64,000 bases of DNA from Vibrio tubiashii (GCF_028551255.1 NZ_CP117029.1:1-64000), one strand, 5' to 3'. Numbered from the stretch's first letter, positions 1 to 12,295 are shown. Translations and numbers: made by a program. Notes: generated by a model not told the origin, from the sequence alone.

Positions 1-1407
1 GTGTCATCTTCGCTTTGGTTGCAATGTTTGCAACAGCTTCAAGAAGAGCTACCAGCAACGGAATTCAGTATGTGGGTTCGTCCATTACAAGCTGAGCTCA
101 ATGACAATACACTCACTCTTTTTGCCCCAAACCGTTTCGTATTGGACTGGGTACGTGATAAGTACCTCAACAGTATTAATCGTCTGCTGCAAGAGTATTG
201 CGGCAATGACATGCCAAGTCTGCGTTTTGAAGTGGGTAGCCGACCAGTTGCAGCGCCAAAGCCAGCGCCTAAGCGCACGCCAGCTGATGTCGCAGCCGAA
301 TCTTCAGCTCCCGCACAGTTACAGGCAAGAAAGCCAGTTCATAAGACTTGGGATGATGATGCGCAAGCCATTGCGGATATTAACCATCGCTCGAATGTGA
401 ACCCAAAACATAAGTTCAACAACTTTGTTGAGGGTAAGTCGAACCAATTAGGCTTAGCGGCTGCTCGTCAGGTGTCAGATAACCCAGGCTCTGCATACAA
501 TCCGCTATTCTTATACGGTGGTACAGGTTTAGGTAAGACTCACCTGTTGCACGCTGTGGGTAATGCGATTGTGGATAACAAGCCAAATGCTAAAGTTGTC
601 TACATGCACTCTGAGCGCTTTGTGCAAGATATGGTAAAAGCGCTACAAAACAACGCGATTGAAGAGTTCAAGCGTTACTACCGTAGTGTCGACGCGCTGC
701 TTATCGATGATATTCAATTCTTTGCCAATAAAGAGCGTTCGCAGGAAGAGTTCTTCCATACTTTCAACGCTCTGTTAGAAGGCAACCAACAGATCATCTT
801 GACTTCGGACCGTTATCCTAAAGAGATCAATGGTGTTGAAGATCGCCTTAAATCTCGTTTTGGTTGGGGGCTAACGGTTGCGATCGAGCCTCCAGAGCTG
901 GAAACACGCGTCGCGATCTTGATGAAAAAAGCCGAAGATCACCAGATTCACCTTGCCGATGAAGTTGCGTTCTTTATTGCTAAGCGACTGCGTTCTAATG
1001 TTCGTGAGCTGGAAGGTGCTTTAAACCGTGTTATCGCCAATGCGAACTTTACCGGCCGACCAATTACTATCGACTTTGTTCGTGAAGCGCTGCGTGACCT
1101 ACTTGCCCTGCAAGAAAAGTTGGTGACGATTGATAACATTCAAAAGACAGTCGCGGAATACTACAAGATTAAAGTCGCAGACCTGTTGTCTAAGCGCCGC
1201 TCTCGCTCAGTAGCCCGTCCACGTCAGCTGGCGATGGCATTAGCCAAAGAGCTGACTAACCACAGCTTGCCAGAAATTGGTGATGCGTTTGGTGGCCGAG
1301 ACCATACCACGGTACTGCATGCTTGCCGTAAGATTGAGCAGCTACGTGAAGAGAGCCACGACATTAAAGAAGATTACTCGAACCTGATTCGTACTCTATC
1401 TTCTTAA
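1..1407 (+). CDS. dnaA: Chromosomal replication initiator DnaA
   Basis: Binds DnaA boxes and melts the origin to start chromosome replication. The 468-residue product has the full family layout: N-terminal DnaB-interaction domain (about 1-85), a Pro/Ala-rich linker, an AAA+ ATPase with Walker [10 protein letters not shown] (about 172-180) and Walker B LLIDDIQF, and a C-terminal domain with the DnaA signature [15 protein letters not shown]. It starts with GTG at base 1, so its promoter and ribosome binding site lie outside the window. The N-terminus [10 protein letters not shown] matches the usual Vibrio start. It leads the dnaA-dnaN-recF-gyrB block, with dnaN 71 bases downstream. Confidence 0.98.
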   Translation: MSSSLWLQCLQQLQEELPATEFSMWVRPLQAELNDNTLTLFAPNRFVLDWVRDKYLNSINRLLQEYCGNDMPSLRFEVGSRPVAAPKPAPKRTPADVAAESSAPAQLQARKPVHKTWDDDAQAIADINHRSNVNPKHKFNNFVEGKSNQLGLAAARQVSDNPGSAYNPLFLYGGTGLGKTHLLHAVGNAIVDNKPNAKVVYMHSERFVQDMVKALQNNAIEEFKRYYRSVDALLIDDIQFFANKERSQEEFFHTFNALLEGNQQIILTSDRYPKEINGVEDRLKSRFGWGLTVAIEPPELETRVAILMKKAEDHQIHLADEVAFFIAKRLRSNVRELEGALNRVIANANFTGRPITIDFVREALRDLLALQEKLVTIDNIQKTVAEYYKIKVADLLSKRRSRSVARPRQLAMALAKELTNHSLPEIGDAFGGRDHTTVLHACRKIEQLREESHDIKEDYSNLIRTLSS

Positions 1408-1478
1408 TTCGCACTATTTCTTGATTCACAGTATTCTAAGCATCGAGCAACAATAACGAATTCGGATAAGAGCATCCT

Positions 1479-2579
1479 ATGAAATTTTCCATTGAGCGTA
1501 GCCACCTGCTTAAACCACTTCAGCAAGTGTCAGGAGCACTGGGCGGTCGTCCAACTTTACCAATTCTTGGTAACTTACTTCTTAAAGTCGAAGACAACGT
1601 ACTCTCAATGACGGCAACCGACCTTGAGGTCGAATTGATTAGCCGTGTTAACCTCGAAGGTGAATTCGAAGCGGGGAGCATTACCGTACCTTCACGCAAG
1701 TTTTTGGATATTTGCCGTGGTTTGCCTGATGACTCTGTGATTACCTTTGTCTTAGAAGGCGACCGTGTCCAGGTTCGTTCTGGACGCAGCCGTTTCTCAC
1801 TATCGACCCTACCTGCCAATGATTTCCCAAACATTGAAGACTGGCAGAGTGAAGTGGAAGTCTCACTGACTCAAGCAGAGTTACGTGGCTTAGTGGAAAA
1901 GACACAATTCTCAATGGCGAACCAAGATGTTCGCTATTACCTCAACGGCATGCTGTTTGAAATTGACGGCACAACGCTACGCAGTGTTGCGACCGATGGT
2001 CACCGTATGGCGGTATCTCAAACTGAACTTGGTGCGGACTTTGCACAGAAGCAAATCATTGTGCCGCGTAAAGGAGTATTAGAGCTGGTTAAGCTACTCG
2101 ATGCACCAGAGCAACCTGTTGTGCTGCAAATTGGTAGCTCTAACGTTCGTGCTGAAGTGAACAACTATGTGTTTACCTCTAAGCTGGTGGATGGTCGATT
2201 CCCAGATTACCGCCGCGTTATGCCACAGACGACAACCAAAACGCTTGAAGCAGGTTGTGATGAGTTACGCCAAGCTTTTTCGCGCGCTGCGATTCTTTCT
2301 AACGAGAAATTCCGTGGTGTACGTGTCAACCTAGCTGACACCGAAATGCGCATTACGGCCAATAACCCAGAGCAGGAAGAAGCTGAAGAGATGCTTGATG
2401 TCAGCTTTGAAGGTGAGCCGATTGAGATTGGTTTCAACGTTAGCTATGTATTGGATGTGTTGAACACCCTGCGCTGTGAAAAAGTCAGAATTTCGATGTC
2501 AGATGCCAATGCCAGTGCGCTGATCGAAAACTCGGAAGATGACAGTGCCATGTACGTGGTGATGCCAATCCGACTCTAG
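1479..2579 (+). CDS. dnaN: DNA polymerase III sliding clamp (beta subunit)
   Basis: Forms the ring-shaped dimer that tethers polymerase III and many repair proteins to DNA. The 366 residues equal the family norm for three clamp folds. Recognisable segments are the N-terminus [20 protein letters not shown], the central YYLNGMLFE and [10 protein letters not shown], and the C-terminal end YVVMPIRL. The ATG follows the AAGAG-type site in 'taagagcatcct'. recF begins one base after the stop, so the two are very likely translationally coupled. Confidence 0.98.
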   Translation: MKFSIERSHLLKPLQQVSGALGGRPTLPILGNLLLKVEDNVLSMTATDLEVELISRVNLEGEFEAGSITVPSRKFLDICRGLPDDSVITFVLEGDRVQVRSGRSRFSLSTLPANDFPNIEDWQSEVEVSLTQAELRGLVEKTQFSMANQDVRYYLNGMLFEIDGTTLRSVATDGHRMAVSQTELGADFAQKQIIVPRKGVLELVKLLDAPEQPVVLQIGSSNVRAEVNNYVFTSKLVDGRFPDYRRVMPQTTTKTLEAGCDELRQAFSRAAILSNEKFRGVRVNLADTEMRITANNPEQEEAEEMLDVSFEGEPIEIGFNVSYVLDVLNTLRCEKVRISMSDANASALIENSEDDSAMYVVMPIRL

Positions 2580-2580
2580 C

Positions 2581-3663
2581 ATGCCGCTCTCTCGTCTTAT
2601 AATAAAGCAGTTTAGAAACATTGAAGCCTGTGACATTAACTTGTCAGCAGGCTTTAACTTTCTTATTGGACCAAACGGCAGTGGCAAAACCAGTGTCTTA
2701 GAAGCGATCTACTTACTTGGTCATGGTCGCTCATTTAAGAGCTCTTTGACCGGAAGAGTGATTCAAAATGACTGTAATGAGCTGTTTGTTCATGGACGTT
2801 TTTTGAACTCGGATCAATTTGAGCTACCAATTGGCATTAATAAGCAGCGTGATGGCTCAACAGAGGTTAAAATAGGCGGTCAGTCTGGGCAAAAGCTCGC
2901 CCAGCTGGCGCAGGTTTTACCTTTGCAGTTGATACACCCAGAAGGGTTTGATTTATTGACTGATGGGCCGAAACATCGTCGCTCGTTTATCGACTGGGGT
3001 GTGTTTCATACCGAGTCGGCATTTTATGATGCTTGGGGGCGATTCAAACGTCTTAACAAGCAGCGTAATGCTCTATTGAAAACAGCAACTAGCTATCGAG
3101 AGCTGAGTTATTGGGATCAAGAGATGGCGCGTTTGGCTGAGAATATCAGTCAATGGCGAGCCGATTACGTTGAACAAATGAAGGTCAAAGCGGAGCAGAT
3201 CTGCAAAGCGTTTTTACCCGAGTTCGACATCCAATTGAAGTATTATCGTGGTTGGGATAAAGATACGCCTTACCAAGAGATACTAGAGAAAAATTTTGAG
3301 CGTGATCAGGCGTTAGGGTACACCTTTAGTGGTCCTAACAAAGCAGATTTGCGCATTAAAGTGAATGGTACGCCTGTTGAAGATGTGCTTTCACGAGGTC
3401 AGTTAAAATTGATGGTGTGTGCACTGCGCGTGGCGCAAGGACAACACCTAACAGAAATGACTGGCAAGCAATGTATCTACTTAATTGATGACTTTGCATC
3501 TGAATTAGATAGCCAACGTCGTAAGCGTCTAGCTGACTGCTTAAAAGAGACGGGGGCGCAAGTTTTTGTAAGTTCTATTACTGATAGCCAAATTGCGGAT
3601 ATGCGTGATGAAAATGGCAAGATGTTCCATGTGGAACATGGCACAATAGAGCAAAATATATAG
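2581..3663 (+). CDS. recF: Recombination mediator RecF
   Basis: SMC-like ATPase that, with RecO and RecR, loads RecA at single-stranded gaps. The 360 residues include an N-terminal P-loop GPNGSGKTS (about 30-38), the ABC-type signature SRGQ, and a Walker B-like [11 protein letters not shown]. Start ATG is one base after the dnaN stop and matches the family N-terminus. The last codons (MFHVEHG) contain an 18-base palindrome resembling a parS site, described separately. gyrB follows after 13 bases. Confidence 0.97.
   Translation: MPLSRLIIKQFRNIEACDINLSAGFNFLIGPNGSGKTSVLEAIYLLGHGRSFKSSLTGRVIQNDCNELFVHGRFLNSDQFELPIGINKQRDGSTEVKIGGQSGQKLAQLAQVLPLQLIHPEGFDLLTDGPKHRRSFIDWGVFHTESAFYDAWGRFKRLNKQRNALLKTATSYRELSYWDQEMARLAENISQWRADYVEQMKVKAEQICKAFLPEFDIQLKYYRGWDKDTPYQEILEKNFERDQALGYTFSGPNKADLRIKVNGTPVEDVLSRGQLKLMVCALRVAQGQHLTEMTGKQCIYLIDDFASELDSQRRKRLADCLKETGAQVFVSSITDSQIADMRDENGKMFHVEHGTIEQNI
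3622..3639. repeat. parS-like palindrome inside the end of recF
   Basis: ATGTTCCATGTGGAACAT has two perfect 8-base arms around a TG centre. Its core TGTTCCATGTGGAACA differs by one central base from the perfectly symmetric TGTTCCACGTGGAACA, and resembles the chromosomal ParB site consensus TGTTTCACGTGAAACA. It overlaps the recF codons for F-H-V-E-H, so it could also be coding coincidence. Whether ParB1 binds it is unknown. Confidence 0.4.
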
Positions 3664-3673
3664 CGGAAGATAA

Positions 3674-6094
<2,421 letters not shown>

Positions 6095-6106
6095 ATTGTT
6101 TTCTCT

Positions 6107-6195
6107 TCGCTGGATGAACTGATTTCTGTGTCGAAGGTGCTCATTTATGCTTATAAACTCCGCGCCTTCTCCTTGAACTAAGCTCATCCAGCTTC
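6107..6195 (+). other. Long imperfect hairpin in the gyrB 3' trailer
   Basis: Two nested pairs of complementary arms lie between the gyrB stop and its terminator. The outer pair is GCTGGATGA (6109-6117) with TCATCCAGC (6184-6192). The inner pair is GAAGGTGC (about 6144-6151) with GCGCCTTC, which pairs fully with one G-U. No ORF or known RNA family was recognised. It could be an mRNA-stabilising structure or a small 3'-UTR RNA. Confidence 0.35.
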
Positions 6196-6220
6196 GATAA
6201 AAATAATCTAAAGATTTTAA

Positions 6221-6252
6221 AAAGACTGTCAGAAATGACGGTCTTTTTTGTT
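6221..6252 (+). terminator. Intrinsic terminator of gyrB
   Basis: Stem AAAGACTGTC / GACGGTCTTT (10 pairs, one G-U) with loop AGAAAT, followed by TTTGTTTTC. It lies about 130 bases after the gyrB stop. Confidence 0.85.
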
Positions 6253-6361
6253 TTCGATATTTTAATTATTTTTCAAATGCTTGGGATGTCATCCTCAAGA
6301 GGGAGGAACGACTGAGTTGGGGATCTCTAAAAGCACATTGAAAATTTTTTAATTCGGATCC
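6253..6361. other. Intergenic stretch with a repeat-like segment
   Basis: No gene seen. Segment 6288-6327 (GTCATCCTCAAGAGGGAGG ... GGGATCT) is richer in GC than its surroundings. It ends in GGGATC, mirrored by GGATCCC at about 6356-6362. Part of it (CTCAAGAG-GA-GAA) recurs near 6419. It may be a remnant of a dispersed Vibrio intergenic repeat; only a genome search would show this. Confidence 0.25.
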
Positions 6362-6390
6362 CTTGAAACTATTTTGCTTTAGCCACATAT
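6362..6390 (+). promoter_or_regulatory. Sigma-32 heat-shock promoter of ibpA
   Basis: CTTGAAA (6362-6368), a 14-base spacer and CCACATAT (6383-6390) fit the sigma-32 consensus CTTGAAA-N11-16-CCCCATNT with one mismatch. Transcription would start near 6397, giving a leader of roughly 240 bases before the ibpA ATG. That leader contains CCTCT/AGAGG pairings and could hold an RNA thermometer of the ROSE kind known for ibpA genes (inference). Confidence 0.75.
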
Positions 6391-6634
6391 CTATTGTTGA
6401 AGAGGGAAGCTGTCTTGCTCAAGAGAGAAGAAACAGAACCTCTGGATTCGCTGATAAGATATCGCTCACGAGAGGATAACCTTAGAGGCACACATTGAAC
6501 TGATTTATTACTACGTCCCAGCGTTATAAGAACCCGAGGAGTAGAAAATAAATCCCTTGGCCGGCAAAGATCTCAACAAGATAGATCCGCGCAAACTCAC
6601 GGCTAAGACTATTGCTTACTATGAGGATAGCATT

Positions 6635-7069
6635 ATGAGAACTGTAGATTTCACTCCACTTTACCGCAACGCAATTGGCTTCGATCGTCTATTCAACATG
6701 ATGGAAGCAAACACTGCGAAAAACGCTTCTGGCGGTTACCCTCCTTACAACATTGAGCAAAAAGACGAAAACCACTATCGCATTACTATGGCAGTGGCAG
6801 GTTTCGCTGATGAGCAGCTCGATCTGACTCAGAAAGAAAACATGCTGATTGTTAAAGGTGAGCGTAAAAGCGAAGAAGAGAAGCAATACGTTTACCAAGG
6901 TATCGCAGAGCGCGATTTCGAGCGTAAATTCCAACTGGCAGACTACGTAAAAGTCGTGGGTGCTAGCATGGAAAACGGTCTACTGCATATTGACCTAGAG
7001 CGCGAGATTCCAGAAGCGATGCAACCGCGTAAGATTGCTATCAATGGCAGTAACCTAATCGAAGGTTAA
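6635..7069 (+). CDS. ibpA: Small heat-shock protein IbpA-like (Hsp20)
   Basis: ATP-independent holdase that coats aggregating proteins for later refolding by DnaK/ClpB. The 144-residue product starts [20 protein letters not shown], the IbpA/B hallmark. It has an alpha-crystallin domain (about 33-125) with the A-x-x-x-G-L motif [12 protein letters not shown] and an IxI-like C-terminal tail (RKIAING). I chose ATG 6635, after GAGGATAG, because it gives the conserved family N-terminus. An in-frame TTG at 6557 would add 26 unrelated residues. The gene sits behind a sigma-32 promoter and ends in a strong terminator. Confidence 0.93.
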   Translation: MRTVDFTPLYRNAIGFDRLFNMMEANTAKNASGGYPPYNIEQKDENHYRITMAVAGFADEQLDLTQKENMLIVKGERKSEEEKQYVYQGIAERDFERKFQLADYVKVVGASMENGLLHIDLEREIPEAMQPRKIAINGSNLIEG

Positions 7070-7100
7070 TTAACTGTCTCAAAACTGAGAGTAAAGAGTG

Positions 7101-7127
7101 AAAGAGCGCACATTAGCGCTCTTTTTT
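7101..7127 (+). terminator. Intrinsic terminator of ibpA
   Basis: Perfect stem AAAGAGCGC / GCGCTCTTT around loop ACATTA, followed by a T run. Confidence 0.9.
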
Positions 7128-7189
7128 ATTGTACTCGAATCTGTAAATCAGTACTTTCTGCGCCGTAAACTATAAATGTGGAAAATAGA

Positions 7190-7579
7190 ATGAAAAAATT
7201 ATTATTGGCGGCTTTAGTTATTGCTGTCTCTGGCTGTTCTAGCCTTGTTGCTCCGCTTGCTACTGATTACACCGCATCAAACGGTGAAAAGATTCGTATC
7301 GCTTACGCAAACCCTGAAAAATCGGCTAACTGTGAGCTGAAAGGTCAGTCAGCGTTCAACCCTAACTCGCAAAGTATTATGGGTATTGTATCGTTTGGTG
7401 ATAGCGGAATGGATGCTGAGCACAAAATCAACTCAACTTTTGGTGAAGAAGCAGCAGCATTAGGCGCTAACTACATTAATCGTGGGTTTGCTGGCTCTTC
7501 TACATACGGTGGTGTATATCAGCGTTCTTCTACAATAGAAGCAAGCTACTTCTCATGTGAGCACATCCCTGCTCTATAA
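7190..7579 (+). CDS. DUF4156 family lipoprotein
   Basis: 129-residue probable lipoprotein of unknown function. The N-terminus MKKLLLAALVIAVSGCSS is a type II signal peptide with lipobox VSGC, so the mature protein should begin at Cys15. Serine at +2 suggests outer-membrane sorting by Lol. The rest is soluble and glycine/alanine-rich (GEEAAALGANYIN), as in DUF4156 proteins. ATG 7190 is preferred over GTG 7178 because it places the signal peptide normally. It is a single-gene unit between two terminators. Family assignment is from sequence feel, not a search. Confidence 0.75.
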   Translation: MKKLLLAALVIAVSGCSSLVAPLATDYTASNGEKIRIAYANPEKSANCELKGQSAFNPNSQSIMGIVSFGDSGMDAEHKINSTFGEEAAALGANYINRGFAGSSTYGGVYQRSSTIEASYFSCEHIPAL

Positions 7580-7584
7580 ATACC

Positions 7585-7620
7585 AACAGCCCAAAGCGTG
7601 AACTTTGGGCTGTTTTTGTT
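7585..7620 (+). terminator. Intrinsic terminator after the DUF4156 gene
   Basis: Perfect 12-base stem AACAGCCCAAAG / CTTTGGGCTGTT with loop CGTGAA and tail TTTGTTTTG. It lies between this gene and the convergent avtA. On the minus strand there is no T run, so it mainly serves the plus strand. Confidence 0.9.
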
Positions 7621-7629
7621 TTGCTGCGC

Positions 7630-8880
7630 TTAACCTTGCTGGTAGGCGCGCTCTACTTCCTCTGCGATGATAGCGATGCCTTTTTGCATCATTTCATCAT
7701 CTTGAACATAGTTCATTCGCAAGCATTGATGAGCATGTTCCCAGTCATCTTCTTGACCAATAAAGAAGTACTCGCCAGGGACAATCAGTACGCCGCGTGC
7801 TTTTAGGCGCTGATACAGTTCCATAGTGGTGATCGGCAGCTCATCAAACCAAAGCCAAAGGAAAATAGCGCCCTCTGGTTTGTGAATTCGGAAACGTGAG
7901 TCAGTAATTGCTGTTTGCAGTAACTCGACAGCGCGCTGAGACTTCTGTTTATAGAAAGGTTTAATCACCTCTGAACTCAGCTTTAACAAATCCCCTTTGC
8001 CAATAATGTGGTTGGCAATTGCAGGGCCTAAACTGCCCGGAGCGAGACTGATAATGCCATTCATATTAGTCATAGCCTGAGTGATTTCTTCACTGGCAAT
8101 GACTATTCCGCAACGTACACCCGGCAAACCGAGTTTTGATAGGCTCATGCAAAGAATGGTGTTTTCATTCCAGAATGGCTCCACATCTTCAAAAATAATA
8201 TTTGGAAACGGTAAACCGTAAGCATTATCAATGATCAGTGGGATGTTGTTTTCACGCGCGAGCTTATCCAATTTATGGATCTCTTCGTCGGTCAGCACGT
8301 TGCCAGTCGGGTTGGTAGGGCGGGATGCACAGATAGCGGCGACAGAGTCATCTACCTTTAGCTGTTCAAAATCGACATGATATTTAAATAGACCATTGTC
8401 GAGCATTTCAATCTCTGGGTGGTAAGAGACAAAGATATCTTCATTTATGCCTGCATCGCCATAGCCAATGTATTCTGGAGCGAGCGGCAGTAAGATTTTT
8501 TTGTGCGAGCCGTCAGGCTGTTTGCCAGCCAGCAGATTAAATAGGTAGAAAAAGCCACTTTGACTGCCGTTGGTTAAGCTGATGTTTTTTTCTGTGATAT
8601 TCCAGCCATAGGTCTCTTTAAGTAGCTTGGCTAGCGCTTTAACAAATGCATCTTTGCCTTGCGGGCCATCGTAGTTCGCCATTGCGGCAACCAGCTCTCC
8701 ACTTTCTAGCAGTTCCTCACTGGCGAGTCGAAAATAATCGAGCATGGCAGGAATGGCGGCCGGGTTACCTCCACCGAGCATGATGGCACCAGGAGTGCGT
8801 AGACCATCATTTAAATCATCCATTAACTGGGTAATACCTGAATACTGATTAAATTTTTCACCAAACTTAGAAAACTGCAT
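7630..8880 (-). CDS. avtA: Valine-pyruvate aminotransferase
   Basis: PLP enzyme transferring the amino group between valine and pyruvate (alanine/valine interconversion); it can back up branched-chain amino acid transamination. The 416 residues equal the AvtA norm. Aminotransferase class I features are the substrate-loop GGGNPAAIP near the N-terminus, CASRPTNPTGNV, the PLP-aspartate DNAYG, and the PLP-lysine motif SLSKLGLPGVRCG. It stands alone, convergent with the lipoprotein gene. The ilv operon lies 8 kb away. Confidence 0.94.
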   Translation of the reverse strand: MQFSKFGEKFNQYSGITQLMDDLNDGLRTPGAIMLGGGNPAAIPAMLDYFRLASEELLESGELVAAMANYDGPQGKDAFVKALAKLLKETYGWNITEKNISLTNGSQSGFFYLFNLLAGKQPDGSHKKILLPLAPEYIGYGDAGINEDIFVSYHPEIEMLDNGLFKYHVDFEQLKVDDSVAAICASRPTNPTGNVLTDEEIHKLDKLARENNIPLIIDNAYGLPFPNIIFEDVEPFWNENTILCMSLSKLGLPGVRCGIVIASEEITQAMTNMNGIISLAPGSLGPAIANHIIGKGDLLKLSSEVIKPFYKQKSQRAVELLQTAITDSRFRIHKPEGAIFLWLWFDELPITTMELYQRLKARGVLIVPGEYFFIGQEDDWEHAHQCLRMNYVQDDEMMQKGIAIIAEEVERAYQQG

Positions 8881-9017
8881 TACTTTCTGTACCTAATTCA
8901 TTGTTGTCATTGCTTTAGTTCTTGAACAGCTAGTGCGTGGCTAGCCAATAGAGTAATCCTTGAACATACATCAATGATAATAGGACGAAAAGCACTAAAT
9001 CAGTGCATTGATAAAGA

Positions 9018-9045
9018 AAAGCCCAACTCCGAGGAGTTGGGCTTG
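9018..9045 (-). terminator. Intrinsic terminator of glyQS
   Basis: Read on the minus strand, AAGCCCAACTCC pairs perfectly with GGAGTTGGGCTT and is followed by TTCTTT. It sits 44 bases after the glyS stop. Confidence 0.88.
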
Positions 9046-9088
9046 AGTAGACTTGCTGAGTGTAAGGTCTTAGACCCTACTTTGGCGG

Positions 9089-11155
9089 TTACTTCTGCAG
9101 TAGAGAAATATCGGCAATTTCTAAGAACAGGTTACGCAAGTTGTTTAGCAGTGTTAGACGGTTCTTCTTCAGAGCTTCGTCATCAGCCATTACCATTACG
9201 TTATCGAAGAAGGCATCAACAGGCTCACGTAGGTCAGCTAGCTTGCTTAGTGCTTCTTGGTAGTTACCTGTTGCAAATGCTGGCTCTAGCGCTTCTGTCA
9301 TCACTTCAACGCTTTCTGCTAGCGCTTTCTCTGCGTCTTCTTGGAGAAGCGCAAGGTCGATGTCTGCTGCTAGCTCACCGTCGAATTTCGCTAGGATGTT
9401 ACCTACACGCTTGTTTGCTGCGGCTAGTGCTTCTGCTGCTTCTAGCTCACGGAAGTGAGATACTGCTTTCACACGCTGGTCGAAGTCGGCTGGCTTAGTT
9501 GGACGGTTAGCCAGTACAGCTTGGATGATATCCACACTGAAGCCTTCGTCTTTGTACCATGCGTTGAAACGACCAAGCATAAACTCGATAACGTCGTCAG
9601 CAACATTTGTGTTAGTCAGCTTGTCACCAAATAGAGACTGAGCCTTAGCAATTAGGTCAGTTAGGTCTAGGTTGTAGCCGTTTTCTACGATAATACGTAG
9701 TACACCTAGCGACGCACGGCGAAGTGCGAATGGGTCAGAGCCCTTAGGAGCTTGGCCAATACCGAAGATGCCAACAATTGTATCTAGCTTGTCTGCCATT
9801 GCTACCGCTGAAGAAATACCTGTGCTTGGTAGCTCGTCACCCGCGAAACGAGGCATGTACTGCTCGTAAAGCGCTAGTGCAACTTGCTCATCTTCACCGT
9901 CGTGGGTTGCGTAGTGCATGCCCATTACACCCTGAGTATCGGTAAACTCGAATACCATAGATGTCATTAGGTCACACTTAGCTAGCAGACCTGCACGCTT
10001 AGATTTTTCAACGTCAGCATCGATCTGCTCAGCAATGTAGCCAGCAAGTTCTGTGATGCGGTCTGTCTTGTCTTTGATAGTACCAAGCTGCTTCTGGAAG
10101 ATAGCTTGCTCTAGCTCAGGTAGACGGTCGATAAGAGGACGCTTACGGTCAGTGTTAAAGAAGAATTCTGCATCCGCTAGACGTGGACGAACAACCTTCT
10201 CGTTACCTTCGATTACGTAGCGAGGCTCTTTTGATTCGATGTTTGAAACGAAAATGAAGTTAGGCAGTAGCTTCTTGTTGTCATCGTAAACAGGGAAGTA
10301 CTTTTGGTCACCTTTCATGGTGTAAACCAATGCTTCAGAAGGTACTTTTAAGAACTCTTCTTCAAACTTCGCAGTTAAGACTACTGGCCACTCAACTAGA
10401 GATGTTACTTCTTCAACTAGATCGTCTTCTAGATCAGCAACACCGCCAACGGCAGCCGCTGCTTTTTGTGAGTCAGCAAGGATGATCGCTTTACGCGCTT
10501 CGTAATCAGCCATAACTTTACCGCGCTCTTCTAGGATCGCTGGGTATTGCTCTGCTGATTCGATAGTGAACTCTTGCTCACCCATGAAGCGGTGACCACG
10601 GATAGTGCGGTCAGAGGCTACGCCTAGGATCTCACCTTCGATAAGGTCAGAGCCCATCAGCATAGTTAGCGTTTTAACCGGGCGGATAAACTGAGTTGTT
10701 TTGTTACCCCAACGCATTGGCTTAGCGATAGGTAGGTTACCCAGTGCTTTAGCTGCTAGGTCTACAACGATTTCAGATGTTGCTTGGCCTTTTACTTCTT
10801 GTTTGAAAAGAAGCCATTCGCCTTTGTCTGTCACTAGACGGTCAGCTTGTTCAACCGTGATACCGTTACCACGTGCCCAGCCTTGTGCTGCTTTAGTCGC
10901 GTTACCGTCAGCATCGAATGCGACAGAAACCGCAGGACCGCGCTTCTCTACTACTTTGTCTGCTTGGCCTTCAGCTAGTGCTGAAACCTTAAGTGCTAGG
11001 CGACGAGGAGCGGCGTACCATTTCACTCCTTGGTGTGCTAGGTCTGCGCCTTTTAACTCTGCTTCGAAGTTTGCTGCGAACGCTTCCGCTAGCGTGCGAA
11101 GCTGCGTTGGTGGTAGCTCTTCAGTACCCAGTTCAATTAGAAATTCTTTAGCCAT
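9089..11155 (-). CDS. glyS: Glycine--tRNA ligase beta subunit
   Basis: Beta chain of the heterotetrameric bacterial glycyl-tRNA synthetase, needed for tRNA binding and charging with glycine. The 688 residues match the E. coli size of 689. Typical segments are the N-terminus [29 protein letters not shown], and [14 protein letters not shown] followed by the HD-like region. I start at 11155 (MAKEF), two bases after glyQ, rather than at an in-frame ATG eight codons upstream inside the end of glyQ. It forms an operon with glyQ. Confidence 0.96.
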   Translation of the reverse strand: MAKEFLIELGTEELPPTQLRTLAEAFAANFEAELKGADLAHQGVKWYAAPRRLALKVSALAEGQADKVVEKRGPAVSVAFDADGNATKAAQGWARGNGITVEQADRLVTDKGEWLLFKQEVKGQATSEIVVDLAAKALGNLPIAKPMRWGNKTTQFIRPVKTLTMLMGSDLIEGEILGVASDRTIRGHRFMGEQEFTIESAEQYPAILEERGKVMADYEARKAIILADSQKAAAAVGGVADLEDDLVEEVTSLVEWPVVLTAKFEEEFLKVPSEALVYTMKGDQKYFPVYDDNKKLLPNFIFVSNIESKEPRYVIEGNEKVVRPRLADAEFFFNTDRKRPLIDRLPELEQAIFQKQLGTIKDKTDRITELAGYIAEQIDADVEKSKRAGLLAKCDLMTSMVFEFTDTQGVMGMHYATHDGEDEQVALALYEQYMPRFAGDELPSTGISSAVAMADKLDTIVGIFGIGQAPKGSDPFALRRASLGVLRIIVENGYNLDLTDLIAKAQSLFGDKLTNTNVADDVIEFMLGRFNAWYKDEGFSVDIIQAVLANRPTKPADFDQRVKAVSHFRELEAAEALAAANKRVGNILAKFDGELAADIDLALLQEDAEKALAESVEVMTEALEPAFATGNYQEALSKLADLREPVDAFFDNVMVMADDEALKKNRLTLLNNLRNLFLEIADISLLQK

Positions 11156-11157
11156 GA

Positions 11158-12075
11158 TTACTTCTCCTCGTTGCGGCACATTGGGAAGCCAAGCGCTTCA
11201 CGTGATGCGTAGTACGCTTCAGCAACTGATTTAGTCAGGTTGCGGATACGAAGGATGTAACGTTGGCGCTCTGTAACAGAGATAGCTTTACGCGCATCAA
11301 GGATGTTGAATGCATGACCGGCTTTTAGAATGCGCTCGTAAGCTGGAAGCGGAAGTGGCTTCTCTAGCTCAAGTAGCTCTTTACACTCTTTCTCGCACTG
11401 GTCGAAGAAAGTGAATAGGAAATCTACATCAGCGTGCTCGAAGTTGTACGTTGATTGCTCAACTTCGTTTTGGTGGAAGATGTCACCGTAAGTTACTTTG
11501 CTACCGTCTGGTGCGATGTTCCACACTAGGTCATAAACAGAGTCTACTTCTTGGATGTACATTGCTAGACGCTCGATACCGTAAGTGATCTCACCAGTAA
11601 CAGGTTTACACTCAAGGCCACCTACTTGCTGGAAGTAAGTAAACTGAGTTACTTCCATGCCGTTTAGCCATACTTCCCAACCAAGACCCCATGCACCTAG
11701 CGTAGGGTTTTCCCAGTTGTCTTCTACGAAACGAATATCGTGTACTAGCGGGTCGATACCAAGAACTTCAAGCGAGCCTAGGTACAACTCCTGAATGTTA
11801 TCTGGAGATGGTTTTAGAGCTACTTGGAACTGATAGTAGTGCTGCAGACGGTTCGGGTTTTCACCATAGCGACCATCGGTCGGGCGACGTGAAGGTTGAA
11901 CGTAAGCTGTCGACATTGGCTCTGGGCCAAGTGCACGTAGACATGTCATTGGGTGAGAGGTGCCCGCACCTACTTCCATATCTAGAGGTTGAACAATAGT
12001 ACAACCGTTTTGTGCCCAGTAATCCTGCAGCGCGAGGATCATTCCCTGGAAGGTTTTGATATCGTAATTTTGCAT
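11158..12075 (-). CDS. glyQ: Glycine--tRNA ligase alpha subunit
   Basis: Catalytic class II subunit that activates glycine. The 305 residues begin [20 protein letters not shown] and contain the class II motifs [20 protein letters not shown] and [20 protein letters not shown], plus [10 protein letters not shown] (motif 3). It is first in the glyQS operon. Upstream is a roughly 180-base divergent promoter region shared with the manganese riboswitch gene. Confidence 0.97.
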   Translation of the reverse strand: MQNYDIKTFQGMILALQDYWAQNGCTIVQPLDMEVGAGTSHPMTCLRALGPEPMSTAYVQPSRRPTDGRYGENPNRLQHYYQFQVALKPSPDNIQELYLGSLEVLGIDPLVHDIRFVEDNWENPTLGAWGLGWEVWLNGMEVTQFTYFQQVGGLECKPVTGEITYGIERLAMYIQEVDSVYDLVWNIAPDGSKVTYGDIFHQNEVEQSTYNFEHADVDFLFTFFDQCEKECKELLELEKPLPLPAYERILKAGHAFNILDARKAISVTERQRYILRIRNLTKSVAEAYYASREALGFPMCRNEEK

Positions 12076-12257
12076 AGTAATTCGCGCGATTCTTGTGTCA
12101 AAAATTGAGAAAAAATAACAATCAAGTATACCCAGATATTTGGCATGGGAGTAGCGTTAATCTTGATTAATTCCTAGGCAAAATTCTCCTTTAATGGAAA
12201 TTTAATGGCTTATTCGTCCAAATTTTCCTAAAAGGGAGTTTATTTGCAGTTTATCGC
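12076..12257. other. Divergent promoter region glyQ / mneA
   Basis: AT-rich, no gene. A TATACT -10 candidate for glyQ reads on the minus strand at 12125-12130, but I see no convincing -35. TTAATC-TT-GATTAA at 12157-12170 is a short palindrome of unknown meaning. Confidence 0.35.
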
Positions 12258-12286
12258 TTGAGAAACACCTTTCAGATGGTTAGAAT
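12258..12286 (+). promoter_or_regulatory. Sigma-70 promoter of the riboswitch-mneA transcript
   Basis: TTGAGA (12258-12263), a 17-base spacer and TAGAAT (12281-12286). Transcription would start near 12293, just before the conserved 5' part of the riboswitch. Confidence 0.7.
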
Positions 12287-12295
12287 TCCGCCGTC

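Noticed and set aside
6557..6634. TTG-started extension of ibpA by 26 residues
   Set aside because: Residues are unlike Hsp20 proteins, the nearest GAGGAG is 14 bases away, and ATG 6635 matches the family.
8974..9498. 174-residue plus-strand frame over the glyS end
   Set aside because: It is antisense to glyS with leucine-rich low-complexity translation typical of shadow frames; it begins within the glyS terminator region.
10701..11234. 177-residue plus-strand frame over glyS/glyQ
   Set aside because: Antisense shadow of two conserved synthetase genes, Ser/Ala/Arg-rich, no signals.
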